Positions 49,699 to 62,082 are shown, counted from the first letter of the stretch. The stretch: 64,000 bases of DNA from Larix kaempferi (GCA_027924585.1 BSBM01000252.1:8804001-8868000); one strand, 5' to 3'. Made by a program: numbers and translations. The notes: a model not told the origin generated them from the sequence alone.

Positions 49699-50265
49699 TT
49701 ACAGTAAAATATAAGGAAAATCCAGGAAATGGCCTTGAGGATTTTCTTCCGATGCAGTCGTGGTAGCATCAACAATACAGAGGCCCGTGGATTGCAGCAA
49801 TAAGTCCATCTTTCGGTTCATCTCCCTGGATTCGGCTTGAAGCGATTTCTGCACCGGATCCTCTTTTTCCACACGGTGCGTAAGAGAATACCCCACCAAG
49901 TTTTTCATTACCCAGTAAAGGGAAACAGTTCACTCACACAAGGTTAAATGACCAGTAGTGTTCCCCGGGTCCATGACCCAATTTTCCAGCTTCCAGCATT
50001 CCTCCTGCAGGGTATCTTTACCAAGCTTTTTCCAGAGCTCCTGCTCCACACCTTGGATTTCCTTCTGCACTTCTAACGATAGGTCCAGTTCAAAAATCCT
50101 AGAATCCCTCCAAACTGTCTTATGAGCATGAGAGACTCTATGATTATCCTCCAAAGGGATCTCTTCCATGTTACTCTTGAGGCGATGACCATAGGTTATA
50201 TTCACCTCTTCCTCCTGACGATGGTTGTCTATAATGCTTGTTGAAGGGATGTTTACTTGTCGAAG
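49699..50265 (-). CDS. Unrecognised coding-like exon(s)
   Basis: On the minus strand one frame is open from about 50265 (LQLLRQVNIPSTSIIDNHRQ) through EEEVNITYGHRLKSNMEEIP and EIQGVEQELWKKLGKDTLQE to HLTLCE and a TGA at 49930-49932. It continues in the same frame as WVMKNLVGYSLTHRVEKEDP and SREMNRKMDLLLQSTG, ending near 49699. The peptide is balanced and acidic/helical and shows no decay apart from the TGA. A GTGAGT donor-like word lies exactly at the TGA. It may be an exon of an unrecognised gene or of a mobile element. No function can be given. Confidence 0.45.
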
Positions 50266-50736
50266 TAATTGTAAATAAGTAACTTTACATAGTTACATTA
50301 GTATCATTATAGTATCATTATACGAATACTATTCTATTTTTTAAAATATAATCATTCTTTCTTTTTGTTTTTTAAAATTGAAACATTCTTTCTTTTTGTT
50401 TTTTTTAAATAGAAACATTCTTTCCTTTTGTTTTTTCTTAAATAGGAGCATTCTTTCTTTTTGTGACCATAGGTTATATTCACCTCTTCCTCCTGACAAT
50501 GGTCGTCCATAATGCTCGTCGAAGGGATGTTTACTTGTCGAAGTAATTGTAAATAATTAACTTTACACAGTTACATTAGTATCATTATACGAATACTATT
50601 CTATTTTTTTAAATAGAATCATTCTTTCTTTTTGTTTTTTTAAATAGAAACATTTTTTTTTATAATTAGGAACATTCTTTCCTTTTGTTTTTTTCTTAAA
50701 TAGAAGCATTCTTTCTTTTTGTTTTTTTTTTAAATA
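50187..50736. repeat. Tandem duplication, about 277 bp x2
   Basis: Copies start GACCATAGGTTATATTCACC at 50187 and 50464. Each contains the 5' part of the minus-strand exon above followed by repeated CATTCTTTCTTTTTGTTTTT tracts. The coding parts differ by several bases. Confidence 0.85.
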
Positions 50737-50741
50737 CAATG

Positions 50742-51041
50742 AAAAATCTAAGGCACAATGAGATTATTTTCTAAGGCATTGGTCAGAAATGGCGGTTATC
50801 CTGACGGTGGTAGTGGTGAATGATGGCTTGTATCACACGTGTGAAGAAAATAATCTCATCATGCCTTAGATTTTGCTTACATGTATCACTCCAATCGATG
50901 CCTTGAGAAAGGATTGTATGTTGACATGGCGATGGATTATACGTTGAAATTTTGAAATGGCATTTTTCCTGACGGTGCTAATGGGGAATGATGGCTTCTA
51001 TCACGTGTGTGAAGAAAATAATCTCATCATGCCTTAGATTT
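50742..51041. repeat. Inverted and direct repeats with AATAATCTCATCATGCCTTA
   Basis: AAAATCTAAGGCACAATGAG (50742 onward) is the inverted form of a 30-base word that occurs twice directly at 50845-50874 and 51012-51041. The two direct copies sit in a roughly 167-bp duplication that also shares CCTGACGGTG and AATGATGGCTT. The layout resembles a short inverted-repeat element (MITE-like) with one end duplicated. Confidence 0.6.
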
Positions 51042-51504
51042 TGCTGGAGTAATTGTACCGATAGAAAAGGTTCCTTAAATAATAGAAAGAGTGATCTTGT
51101 ATCAGAAAGAATTGGTCAGCTGTATTAAAGTATTTGTTAATTTAATATACTTCCAAGCTATTCTTTTAATTCTTAAAGGTAGACCGTATCCTTTCTGGTG
51201 ATGGAGGGTGATACCATCTGTGGATATTTTGATGGGAATTCAAAGCTTGGTATGTGTGGAGCAGGTGTTGTATTTTATATTCGAATGGATCAAAGAATTG
51301 TTATTTTCATTATTAATATTATTTTTTTCTTTATCATTGACTGAGCCGAATTGTCATATTGTTTTCAAATTAAAATCATTTTTCTTAGGAAAGCTTTCTT
51401 TGCTTGATGTTCTCACAATAAATGTTTGCCACATCGTTATTTAATAATCCCAGATGTTATGTGAATATGTCCTTATTCAATCCATTAACCAACAATGCAT
51501 CAAG

Positions 51505-51895
51505 TGTCTGCGGGCATTCAATCCAAGACTTGCGGTCATTTTAAGTGCATTTCAATTTATGGTGGCGGGCATTTTTCTTGCCCTAAAGGCCTGCGGGAAT
51601 TTTCTATCATTGCTGGCAGGCATTTTCCTTGACCTTACATCAACTACGTGCCTTTCCTTCAAAATTGTAGGCATTTTTCCAAGCCCTGCGGGCATTACCA
51701 CTTGCCAAGCGGGCATTTTCATAAGCCTGCAAACATTTTTTCAAGCTTTGTGGCCATATTATTAAGGCTTGCGGGCATCTTTACTAAGTGCATTTGCTTC
51801 ACACAAAATGTGAACTTGCGGGCATATTTTACATCTTTTGCGTGCATTCTCCTCACACAAAATCCCACTTAAATTTCAAACTCTACGGGAATTTT
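51505..51895. repeat. Degenerate minisatellite of TTGCGGGCATTTT
   Basis: About 14 copies of a core resembling CTTGCGGGCATTTT occur at irregular spacings, often near 20 bp (for example 51509, 51530, 51563, 51590, 51613, 51667, 51688, 51708, 51768, 51811, 51837, 51882). Spacers often contain AAGCC or CTTG. Confidence 0.7.
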
Positions 51896-52299
51896 TCTAA
51901 GGCTTGTCGTCATCCAAAAACACACTTTAAGACCCTAATTTAGCTTGTGGGAAAAATATCAACAAGCCACCAAGTATGTGGGATTAAATACCATCTTGTG
52001 GGTTCAAAGCTTCTTCACCCTACATATGGTCTTCTTCTCATGTTACAAGTACCAAGCCTTTATCACCATATTCACCACATTCAAGAAGACATTAAAGACT
52101 TCTTTTTCAAGCTATATACAAGCTCCATCATGATCATATAATGTCCAAGTGCCATTACCCCATCAAGCCACCAAGTGTGTGTGTTTCAAGACCTCATCAA
52201 GCCACAAATGACCCATTCCCACAAATGACCACATAATGGGTCATTTGGACCACCTAGTCTCTCAATGCCCCAACCACCCATGTCATTTGGACCACATTC

Positions 52300-52640
52300 T
52301 GCTTTAACATTAATTATCAATCTATTGAATCCTTCAATGATTAGCATAAATAATAGAGGAGACAAGGGACATCCCTGTCTAATGCCCCTAGAGCATTTGA
52401 AGAAACTCGAAGGGGCACCATTTGTCGAGGACACACAGGCCATAATCCACTTTAATGCCAATGGAGGAATACCAATTTGAATCAAAATGATTCTTAGGAA
52501 AAACCCAGTCGACTCTATCATATGCTTTCTCCAGGTCCATTTTGAGTAAGAAAGCCTTCATATTCCCTATATCAAGAAAGGCGAACATATTCCTTTTCGC
52601 TGCAAATTTATATACAAGACCATGACTGATTTATATATTA
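52300..52640 (-). pseudogene. LINE reverse transcriptase fragment
   Basis: On the minus strand: KAFLLKMDLEKAYDRVDWVF (first catalytic Asp region of RT) and, in another frame, IILIQIGIPPLALKWIMACV then FKCSRGIRQGCPLSPLLFML. These are consecutive RT blocks of plant L1 LINEs with one frameshift between them. Nothing of the YADD box or later parts remains. Confidence 0.85.
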
Positions 52641-52879
52641 ATTTTTTTATAAACATGATCAAGATCTTTTGCATAAAATTTAACACTAAGCCGTGTAGCT
52701 CAGAAATTTAACTTTAAACATGAGATTTATCATAATACTGTCTAACCAGAACAATAAACCAAAATTACACATACTGTTGAGTCCATACCAATACACCTTA
52801 CAGAACATCATATAATCTAAACTACGGGACATACCAAAATAATAGGGGTTATCTGAATGGATTCGATCGATACTTCTTG

Positions 52880-53255
52880 TATTCTCCATTATGGATATAG
52901 CTGAATTGCTAGATAAAGGTTTTCACAATTAACTATGAAAAGAAGGGGTGGCCGATCCTTCTTTTCAAAAAACGGAAGTCAGGACAAACAATTTTTTTAT
53001 GTTATAACTTAGCCGATGTCCGGGTCCCTACTATTTACAGCGGAAATCAGAAGTCAAGAATTGTCGGCATAGCCTTCATAGATCAAATATTTTTACATTT
53101 CTCACATAAATGAAGGATTAACCGACCCTTCCTGTGCTCAGTATTCTTACATTGTTCACCATTTTGGATATACATGAATTGACATCTTAGCCTTCGTAGG
53201 TTGAATATGTTTACAATTCCTTCATAAATGAAGGGGTGGCCGACCCTTGTAGACA
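52880..53255. repeat. Diverged tandem repeats, about 118-169 bp
   Basis: AATGAAGGGGTGGCCGACCC-like words occur at about 52940, 53107 and 53225, each after a similar run (ATGGATATA, GAATTG, TTTTACA). Three decayed copies. Confidence 0.6.
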
Positions 53256-53284
53256 TTGAACTTTTCACCTTAAAATGTTGAACA

Positions 53285-53510
53285 TTTCCAAATGAAAATT
53301 GCATTTTTTTTATTTGAAATTCACACTTTTCAAATAAAAATTTGCATTTTTTTATTTGAAATTCACACTTTTCAAATGAAAATTTGCATTTTTTTATTTT
53401 AATTTCACACTTTTCAAATCAAAATTTCCATTTTTTTATTTGAAATTCACATTTTTCAAATCAAAATTTGTCTTTTTTTATTTGAAATACACACTTTTTG
53501 AATTGAAATT
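53285..53510. repeat. About 42-bp AT-rich minisatellite, five copies
   Basis: The unit TTTATTTGAAATTCACACTT TTCAAATGAAAATTTGCATTT repeats about five times with small changes. The inverted words CAAAT and ATTTG let units pair with each other. Confidence 0.8.
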
Positions 53511-53979
53511 CATAGTTTTATAACAAAAAACTGCAATTTTAAGGTTCATAAGTAGTCAAAAAACACACTGTTCGAATAGAAAAATACATTTTTCAAAGCC
53601 AATATTTCCACTTTTAGAACCTGATTTTGCACTTTAGAAAGGTTGATATTGACACTTTCAAAGTCTAAATTCACACTTTCTTAGTCCAAAATTTGCCTAA
53701 TATGTCCAAATTTAATGAAATTGGCGTTCACTCTAAAATCCAACTTAAACTAGTATAAAATATAGATACATTTTTTTCAGAAGAAAAAATCCATAACTTG
53801 ATATTTTCTTTTTGAAAATCAAAGTTACAAAAATAGTTCTTAGCATGTCATCAGATGACCCTAAAGATCATATCATCCTGCATAATACTACAATCACCAA
53901 CCCTCACAATGTTCCATAAACATACTAGTCTAAAAAACCAGAGAAACACTATAGGAGCATTCTCATACTATAGCCATGT

Positions 53980-56690
53980 CAGTCAGCACCATGCCAAAAT
54001 AAGGAGTACAAAAGATAAAGAACTATATGGCAAATATATTGCCATTATCCACAATGATATCACTAACCCATTCCTCAAAAGAAAAGGGTCCATCCAAAGG
54101 TCCAATGGCTTCCTTTGACAGTCCGTATGCTTCCTTGTTAATCTCCCTGTAAACATGAAGAAAGGAGATCTCATCAAAAAAGGATTTAATGAGATGATCA
54201 GTTTGCTCCAGCCATGGAAGCAGATTTAGTGCATATATTTCAAATTTGCCAGCTACCTAGTCAATAATAACTTGAGAATCTCCAAATATTATGATACAGG
54301 AAATCCCTCTTTTTAAATCAAACCAAAGTAATCCCAAAAGTGCTAATAATTCATCTTTCATATTGCTACCCTTCCCCACCCCCATCTTAATAAGTATTAT
54401 GTGGTCTGTTTTAACCCATAAGACCATCCTAGCGCCACATATTCAATTCTTAGTTGTTCCATCAAAGTAGCCAAATGAGACATTATTACTCACTTCAGGA
54501 TATGTTAAGATCTTCTTACGCTGAATTTTTTCAGAGAAAGGATATTCATTCAAGTAAGTTAAGACTTTCCTGCGAATGTAAAATATAGAAGGGTCAACCG
54601 ACTCAAAAAATAGCTTATATATGCTTTTCCAAGTCTCCCAAATAGCAAACAAAGGCAACATTTTATACTTCACTTTCTTCTAAAACCATCTAAGAAAGCA
54701 ACCATTAAATGACAATCCGAACCAGTCATCTGAAGTCCCCAGCATACGTTGAAGTTTAGACCAAACATTTTCAAAGAAAGGGCAGTATATAAATAAATGC
54801 GAAATATCCTCCTCATCAGTCTTGCACATAATACATACATTAGGACCATAAAATCCCCTCTTCATCAAGTTAGGCCAAGTAAGAATTTTGTTCTCAAAAC
54901 ATAGCCAAATGAAACATTTTATCCTCATTGGAATTTTCCATCTCCAAATCTTATTATGCCACCATTTAACATTTGGAAGTTTATGGTTTCTAATGATTGT
55001 ATCATAAACCTTTTTTACAGTAAGACAACTATTTGCATCCTGGCAGTCCCACACAAGTTTATCCTGCTCACTGGAAAGTGAAATACCTGATAGCTTAAGA
55101 TTCCTAATAAATGAATCCCATTCTGAAGCATAGCTATCAATGAGCCGCAATTCCTCAACAGAAAGCCAATGAGGATTCCTATCATTGCCCCCTTCAAAAT
55201 AGACTTGAGAAAGCACCATAATGTTCTTAGAATCGATCTGTGCCAAAACCTGCTGTAGGAGCCTATAGTTATCCCCCGCGCCCACAAAGGGATCAATTCC
55301 TACATGAACCATAGTACCCCTGGCAATATAACAACTCAAATATTTACTAATGCTTGGAAAAGTTGTAATGATACTTCTCCATATCAACGATGCATTCCTG
55401 AAGTGAGTAATCGGGTTCCTGATCCAAAGGAGAGCAATGAAAGTTTTTAAATATTTGGTCCTTTTTGCTGAGTTCCACAACCCAATATTAGTTAGTGCAT
55501 GCCACACACTTTTAGTTCAGAGTGCTTGGCTGAAACAATCAAGATTCAATAAGCCCCAACCGCTGAGATTAAGCCCCAACCACTAAGATTATTTGTCCAA
55601 GATAGAGATTCCCAACTGGATAAGTGAAATTTGGTCTTGTGTTGATTACCTGCCCATATAAAATGGAATATCTTTCTGGGAATTGCATTAAGAATTGCCA
55701 CTAGAACTTTCATAAGACCGAGCCAATAAGTCGGAATGCTCATCAATTCAGATTGTGCCAGCACAAGTCTACCACCAATCGAGAGCCATCAAAAATTCCA
55801 ATTATTGATCTTTCGATCATTTTTTTGCAGGAGCCATCCACAATCTTCAATTTTGTAGTTATTGGGTTTTAGATAGGACCCAAGATATTTGAATCCCTGG
55901 TCCAGTCTTTCCATTTTATAGGGCAGAAAGGTCTCAATATGAGCTAGACATTCAAAGTGCAAACAATTGTATAAGAAACTAGACTTTTGAATACTAACTG
56001 CCATCCCCAATGCTTTACAAAAAACATCAAATATCTCCCTAAAATATTTCCATTCAGTAACAGAGGCCTCACCAAATATCAATACATCGTCAACAAAGAG
56101 TAAATGTGTTATGGAAAAAGATTTGGAAATTTTAATACCTTTAATTTTATTAGATTTCTTCGCTTCTTCGATAAGCCTGCTTAATCCTTCTATGGCAAGG
56201 ATGAACAACAATGGCGACAAAGGGCATCATTGTCGAATCCCACGGCTACTAGAAAAGAATTTAGTAGGAGAACCATTAATCAAGATAGCAAAGGAGGCAT
56301 AAGAAACACTTGTCATTATCCAATTTGACACCTCAACGAAAATACCAATCTGAATTAAGATCATTCTTAGAAAGGTCAAGTCAATACGGTCATATTCCAT
56401 AATGAGGTCCATCTTCAAGATTAATGCTTGTAGATTCCTGGTTTTTATCGAGTGCATACCCTCTTAAGCAACACCCACCGCATCAAGAATTTGGTGATTG
56501 AACAGAAAGCCAAACTGTTCCATAGAAATATGCTTAGCCAAAACCGGTTTGTCCTTCTTTGGAATAAAAAGTGATATAAGTAGAGTTGAGCTTCTCTGGA
56601 ATATAAGCCTTTCATCTTGATTCTTCCATTGCCTTTAGTATATCCTTCCCAAAAAGATAAAAAAAGGTGAGAAAACATACTCATTACTCT
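53980..56690 (-). mobile_element. 5'-truncated L1-type LINE with RNase H
   Basis: Minus-strand order from 56690: ILKAMEESR and YIPEKLNSTYI (RT start), LILKMDLIMEYDRIDL, FSSSRGIRQ, MSPLLFILAIEGLSRL, THLLFVDDVLIFGEA (active-site box near 56100), SIPTYWLGLM, then WWHNKIWRWKIPMRIKCFIW and CIMCKTDEEDISHLFIYCPF (zf-RVT, about 54770-54970). It ends with RNase H (GYFDGTTKN near 54450, IIIFGDSQVII near 54290, ISFLHVYREINKEA near 54150). Endonuclease and ORF1 are missing, as expected for incomplete reverse transcription. Several frameshifts break it; the longest clean frame is 275 codons (54680-55507). Confidence 0.9.
54680..55507 (-). pseudogene. LINE ORF2 connector and zf-RVT, longest intact frame
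   Basis: 275 codons of the LINE above, from the connector (RNASLIWRSIITTFPSISKY, then HVGIDPFVGAGDN) to the zinc-binding region with C-x2-C and H-x4-C spacing. It has no independent function. Confidence 0.85.
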
Positions 56691-56832
56691 TATTATAGAA
56701 CGTGCCTTTACTAAGATAACATATACACACCCCAGGTAGGGGTGTGTATTTGGTTCTATCCCTATTATACTTGTCAATAAAGTATAGATATTTTTCTGAT
56801 TGAAAAAAAGGCAATGATCTCTTTCTTAAAAG

Positions 56833-56960
56833 AGAACTCCCATTTATTTATTTCTAAACCATAGTCTAACCAACATTGATCAACTTTTTTTTATAATGAA
56901 TTTCTTTTCCGTGAAAAAGAACTCCCACTTATTTATTTCTAACCCATAGTCTAACCAACC
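56833..56960. repeat. Dispersed repeat, two copies (third at 63421)
   Basis: TTATTTATTTCTAAMCCATA followed by GTCTAACCAAC occurs at about 56842 and 56929, and again at 63421-63450. The first and third copies continue into CATTGAT and then a T or A run. Confidence 0.7.
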
Positions 56961-57192
56961 CTCAACATATATTATTTGAGACGAGGTATTAATTTGGGCT
57001 TTGTTACAAATTTTTGTAATCAACCTAAAGTTCAACCATGTTAATTTGATTTTATTTAAGTGATTTTTTATTTTTCTTTTTTTTCATTGGTTCAAAAATG
57101 ATGATGCAATCCTCGGGGAAGAGCGAGGGGATTTTTTTTGACATCTGTCCCTATGACATCATCTTTAGCAGGTGTGCAATTATGCTTGTTCA

Positions 57193-57352
57193 GGCAAGTA
57201 TAGCTACTAGTACTTTGGCTAGGGCTCCTGGCTATTATGACTATTGCCAATGAGAACTGGCCATGAGTGGAGGCAAGTATAGCTGCTAGTACTTCCGGCT
57301 AGGGCTCCCGGATATTATGACTATTGCCAATGAGAACTGGCAATGAGTGGAG
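57193..57352. repeat. 79-bp tandem duplication
   Basis: GGCAAGTATAGCTRCTAGTA units start at 57193 and 57272. A second small duplication (CATGCATTAAARCRCAGGTA) follows at 57451 and 57489. Confidence 0.88.
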
Positions 57353-57359
57353 ATGAGCT

Positions 57360-58300
57360 TGAGCACAGACTAAGTCTAGTTTGAATGACATGGCAATGCC
57401 ATCCGTAGGGCCATAGGGTGTAGTTATGGCGTCTGTCACTGGTTCATCACATGCATTAAAACGCAGGTATGGCTATCTACCGGTTCTGACATGCATTAAA
57501 GCACAGGTATGGCTATCTACAGGACGCTTGTAGTTTAGCTTTTCTCTTTTTGTGTTCTTTTTCATTGTCGGGGTTTACGACAGGTGCTGCTGGTTCTTGC
57601 GTGGTGGCGGTTTTGAAATGACGGTGTTGTTGTTTCCATGCTGGTGCTGTTGTTTTTATGCTGGTGCTGGTTTCTAGTGTGGTTGAGGACCATTCTGGCA
57701 GGTACAGGTGTGCACTGGATTGAAAGTTTGGTTTTCTCGGGTGGTGGTGCAAGGAACTGGGTGGTAGCTTTCTTGCTGGGTGATTTCGTGCCTCGGCTTC
57801 GAACTTTTGTTTTGGTGGGATGTTTTGTCAAGGCATTTTCATGTTTCTTCGGTGCTGGAGTTCATGAGTTTGGCTCGTGGTTGGTGTTTGAGATTGCGGT
57901 GTGCCGGTGCTGTTCTCTGTTGTTGGTTGTCCGTTTTGGTCCGTTGTTAGTGTGGCTGCTCCACAGTGAGGTTTGGTCTACTTCTCATTTCTCCTGTACT
58001 TGTTCTCATGCTGCTTTGCAGGTATGGCTATCACCTTTCTCGGAATTTGATGTATGTGCAAAAAGAAAAAAAATTGTTTTGTGCTTTGCTGTTTGAAAAA
58101 AAATTTGAGCAGATTATTGAATGCATGTATGCCATCTGTTGCTTTCATTTGATGGGTTGTTCTTCGCCTGCATTTTGTTAGGGTTTATGGTCAGGGGAAC
58201 AGGCTCTTTGTTCGCATTACTCCCGAGTCTTACTGTAAAAAAAAATAGTATGATAGTGTTTTGTTTTAAAGGCATTAAAATCAATATTCATGCTTCTGCT
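57360..58300. other. G/T-rich region, no gene assigned
   Basis: The plus frame 57638-58096 (152 codons) and its minus-strand counterparts arise from repeated GGTGCTG/TTGTT words and look compositional. I see no domain. Confidence 0.4.
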
Positions 58301-58301
58301 A

Positions 58302-58391
58302 CCCATTAGCTTTGTCATTGCTCTGGAGTTCCCCATTAGCTTTGTCATTGCTCTGGAGTTCCCCATTAGCTTTGTCATTTCTCTGGAGTCC
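58302..58391. repeat. 30-bp minisatellite, three copies
   Basis: CCCATTAGCTTTGTCATTGC followed by TCTGGAGTTC occurs three times, with two changes in the last copy. Confidence 0.93.
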
Positions 58392-58399
58392 CCGGTAAA

Positions 58400-60920
58400 C
58401 AATTGGACAGGAACCAACCACAGGTAGGATCGGGAAGAATCCCTCAGAACCTCTTCGCAATAGATCCATTGCACCAGGAAAGGCCAGGACGAACTGTAAA
58501 ATTATCATCTCGCCGAGGACAGTCCCCATCGATCACAATGAAGCTTAGCCATCTTAATAACAATATTGGTTACATGTTGAAACCTTGGTTCAAGATTTCT
58601 TTTTTGGGAATGTTGCATTTTTGCTTGTCTTCTTTGATTGTAATGATTGATGATTTATTATTCTGTTATATAGAATGTAGGCTACGTTCATCGATATCAA
58701 ATTCTTCTATGCTCTGGTTGCTTTGGTTTGATATTTTTGAGTCATCCTAGTCACCTGTGGCCTCATTTGCTAAAGGACAAAGTAGGGAAGCCAAAAAAAA
58801 AAGCCAAAATCCCAGTTTTGGAGGGTTTTGGGGCATTTATAGGTTAGCCTTAGCTTTAGTTCCTTGGGAATCAAGACTCCGAGTTGAGTTGTACTTGTGC
58901 ACTTGCGAGCTTGATTAACATTAAAATTAACAAAGGAAAATAATTCTTGGCCAAAGAAAATATAGATTGATAATTTTATACCTTGAATAAGGTTGCATGC
59001 TCGGCCAACAGTAAATGTTACAAGCAACCCTTGTCCTGGTTTCATTGTGCATAAGGCAACTATTATCGACATCTATTCATATTTGCATTTCATGGGCATA
59101 AAACAATTTGATATATTTATATTTGCATTTCATGGGCATAGAACAATTTGATATTAATGAAGACTTGTTAGTTTTCAAAATGTGTGTATGTTTTTTATAT
59201 TTTTGTGCTTGCTAAGTCTTCCATGGGCTTTTTCATCGAGCCTGTGAGGGCACTGTGGCATTTGTTCCATAGGAGGCAGGTTCAAGCCTATGGAAGAAAC
59301 ATATGCTCTGTTAACTAGTCGTACTGTTTTTACTTTAAGTTGTTATATCCTGTATTTCTTCAACTTTTAGAGGGCTTTGTAAATTATTGTAGATATGGCA
59401 CATTGAACATAAAAAATGAAGAAACTAGATCCCTCAGTGGACAAATACATTTTTGCAAGCCATAAATAGATTAAAAAAACAATAGCTATTTCAAATTTGA
59501 AGATAGTGACATTGCCAATATGTTGCCGTGGATAATCATTAGCTTTGAACCTGTTTACACGTGCTACGTGTGGCTATACGTAAATGCTAGGAGATTTATT
59601 GTGAACATCATTATGGCTTTTGGCTCGGTATTGGCAAAGTTATGCAGGTTACATTGCTTTGGGATTGAGAGTCATGTTGGTCGCTAGCGAGTCACTGCAA
59701 TGAAGTTTTTTCCTATGGATTTTTTCCCAGTTCTACTAGAGGATTTTTAGTTGAAAGTTCTTTGCATTTGTGCTCGAGTATCTTTGCTTTGTTTGGTGTA
59801 ATCACCTAGACTAGTGGCAAGTTCAAGTTTTTATGTGTTGAAGCATATTGCAGTTCGATGGAATTGGGGCGGGTAACCATGCCAAAAAACTGTCCATATT
59901 TTGTTTATGTTGCTTGTTGTGCACCTGCGAATGAATTTAGTGTGCTTTATGTGCATTGCTTGTATGCTATATTTTCTTCTCCTTTCTTGGAGTTTGTTTT
60001 GTTTTGTTGTTGCAAATTTGCTCTTTTCCTTTAATGCCCAAATTTTGCAAGTGCTTATTGTGCTTTGTTGTAGTAGCTATGCTTCTTTCGAGCCCAGTCT
60101 CTTGAGATCAAAAGAAAAAAAATATCATGATAAATATTTCTTATAAGTTGTAAGAGAAATCTATATCAAGGGAGTCCATATCCGTGTAGTAGTTTTATCA
60201 TTTATGGCTTTTCTAGATGTGTCATTGAAAATAAAGTTGATATTTTGGAACGTTATGCTTTTTCAAGTAGTTATGGAATGTTGTGAAATTAATATTATAT
60301 ATATTTTAGATATTTTAGGATATAAGAATGACATATATCTTTAACATGGGAAGTGCTTTGATGGTATGCATTCTATTCTAAATATAGAGTAATATGTACA
60401 GGAAACCTTCAACACTTTTCTCATTTTTAAAATAATAATAACAGAAGTAAACTATTATGTTACAATTTTAACAGTCTAATTCAACATAAAATAAAACCAT
60501 ATATGTTTATACTTATACAACTTTAATTACATAGTTGCAAAATGTTTATACACTATCACAAAGTAGTTATTAATAAAGAACAATACAACAGTTAGAATGA
60601 ATATATATATATATAGCTTTGTAGCAACCCATTGCTAAAATTAAATCCTGAACCATTGTAAATGTGGATGAATGGTCGAAAACGGTCGAGCGATCGAATT
60701 GCTATCCAACACAGATGCTAGTGGCAGTGTGGTAATCTACACGCCCTTACAACGTCTAATATTGAAGTTCCAACAAATAGAAAGAGAGAAACAAACTATG
60801 CATTTCTACCAGTACTTGTTCTTCCTCATCGTACTAAAGTAATGGCGAGCCTCTTGGAACCATAAAGGTAAAGCAAATAGGAAGGAATGTAGGCTTCCAT
60901 TCACATTTTAAGACTTCTCA
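58400..60920. other. Unassigned noncoding region
   Basis: No gene recognised. A 42-bp duplication lies at 59075-59155 (TTTGCATTTCATGGGCATAR). The phrase GGCAGGTTCAAGCC near 59277 looks like a polymerase III B box but has no good A box. 60590-60620 has a short TA run. Confidence 0.4.
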
Positions 60921-60926
60921 AGGAGA

Positions 60927-61413
60927 GTGATGCCCCTTACAGTGTACAGGAGGCTTCTGGATATTGTTGCTCCGGTGTTATTTAATTCTTCATTTATTGA
61001 TAAGAGTGCTGAGCTTTTGTGTCGTTATTGTCGAAATAGAGCCGGATGTGATGCTGACTTCATGTCACTAACTAACTATGAGTATAAGTGCATCCACTTT
61101 AAGGATCCTTCAATCGAAAGGCCTACTGATAGAGTTCATGATGGTTTCAGGCCATCTCAAATTGTTTATCCAACTCACCTTAATCATTGTAAGAAATATT
61201 ATTTTTCCTCTCAGCTCAAGTGCTGAGTCATCTTATGGAATCATTATGTAAAATCTCTCAATCAAAAGTGTGTGAAGAGTTCGATGATGTATCTATTAAG
61301 GCAACGAACCTTGCTTATCAATTGAAGAATGGTCAGAGAATCAACTATGGACATAATGTACTAGCACAACACAGTTATTTAATTTGTCGTTGTGAACACA
61401 CACGTCACAAGTA
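60927..61413 (+). CDS. Unrecognised coding-like sequence, possible exon
   Basis: The plus frame 60930-61226 reads MPLTVYRRLLDIVAPVLFNS, later CRYCRNRAGCDADFMSLTNY, DPSIERPTDRVHDGF and RPSQIVYPTHLNHCKKYYF. A second frame (61220-61413) overlaps by a few bases and reads HLMESLCKISQSKVCEEFDD to LICRCEHTRHK. Amino-acid composition and Cys spacing look protein-like and GTAAGTA follows at 61410. It may be an exon with one frameshift, or a mobile-element relic. I do not recognise a family. Confidence 0.4.
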
Positions 61414-62082
61414 AGTAAAGGTGACATTTATTATGAGCCTATGGTTTGCTCTTTTTTAAAGGGAAACATTTATTATCTTTCCTTCATTGGCTATTCCTCT
61501 TAGGAAGTCTAGTTTTTTTTTTTAATATTAAAGATGAAGTGTTCAACAAATTCAAAACAAAATTTATAGCCTTGGTTGAAAACTAGATAGGGAAGATTTA
61601 CGAGAACATTTTTCTGGAAATCAGATCCATTTCAAAATAACATTGGTTCAAACTTGGTAACATTTAAAGATAGTTAAGCATTCTTACATGCGTCTTTTAT
61701 GACTCTATGATGGTTTTTATTGACAGTATTGTATCTGAAATATAAGCAATGTTTGTTTTTGGGGCATTTATAGTTTCAGTTGAACTGTTACTTTGTAGTA
61801 TCAATATTTGTTTTATGTGATTACATTTTCAGTCAAGTTGCTTTCTTGGTGCTTTTGTCATGTACAATAATCTGAATTCCATAACCAGCACTTAGTCTTC
61901 TACATATAATACAACAATTTAAACTACCTGCTTCTGCATTTAATTTTGTTACATTTCAATTACATTTAATATTTTGGGTTAAATTTTTTTATATGACTAG
62001 AGCTGTTCTTTAAAATTTTGAAAGAACTTTATTCTTTTCATTTTTCTCATTGCTTTGACAATAATGTCCATGCAATGTGCAG

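Noticed and set aside
51505-51895. CRISPR-like array of spaced repeats
   Set aside because: The repeat core is short and degenerate, spacing is irregular, and the genome is a plant nuclear one.
57562-58096. Overlapping frames on both strands, the longest 152 codons
   Set aside because: G/T-rich repeated words explain them; no recognisable domain or start context.
59255-59330. Possible tRNA or SINE (GGCAGGTTCAAGCC)
   Set aside because: Only a B-box-like word; no A box at the right distance and no cloverleaf by eye.
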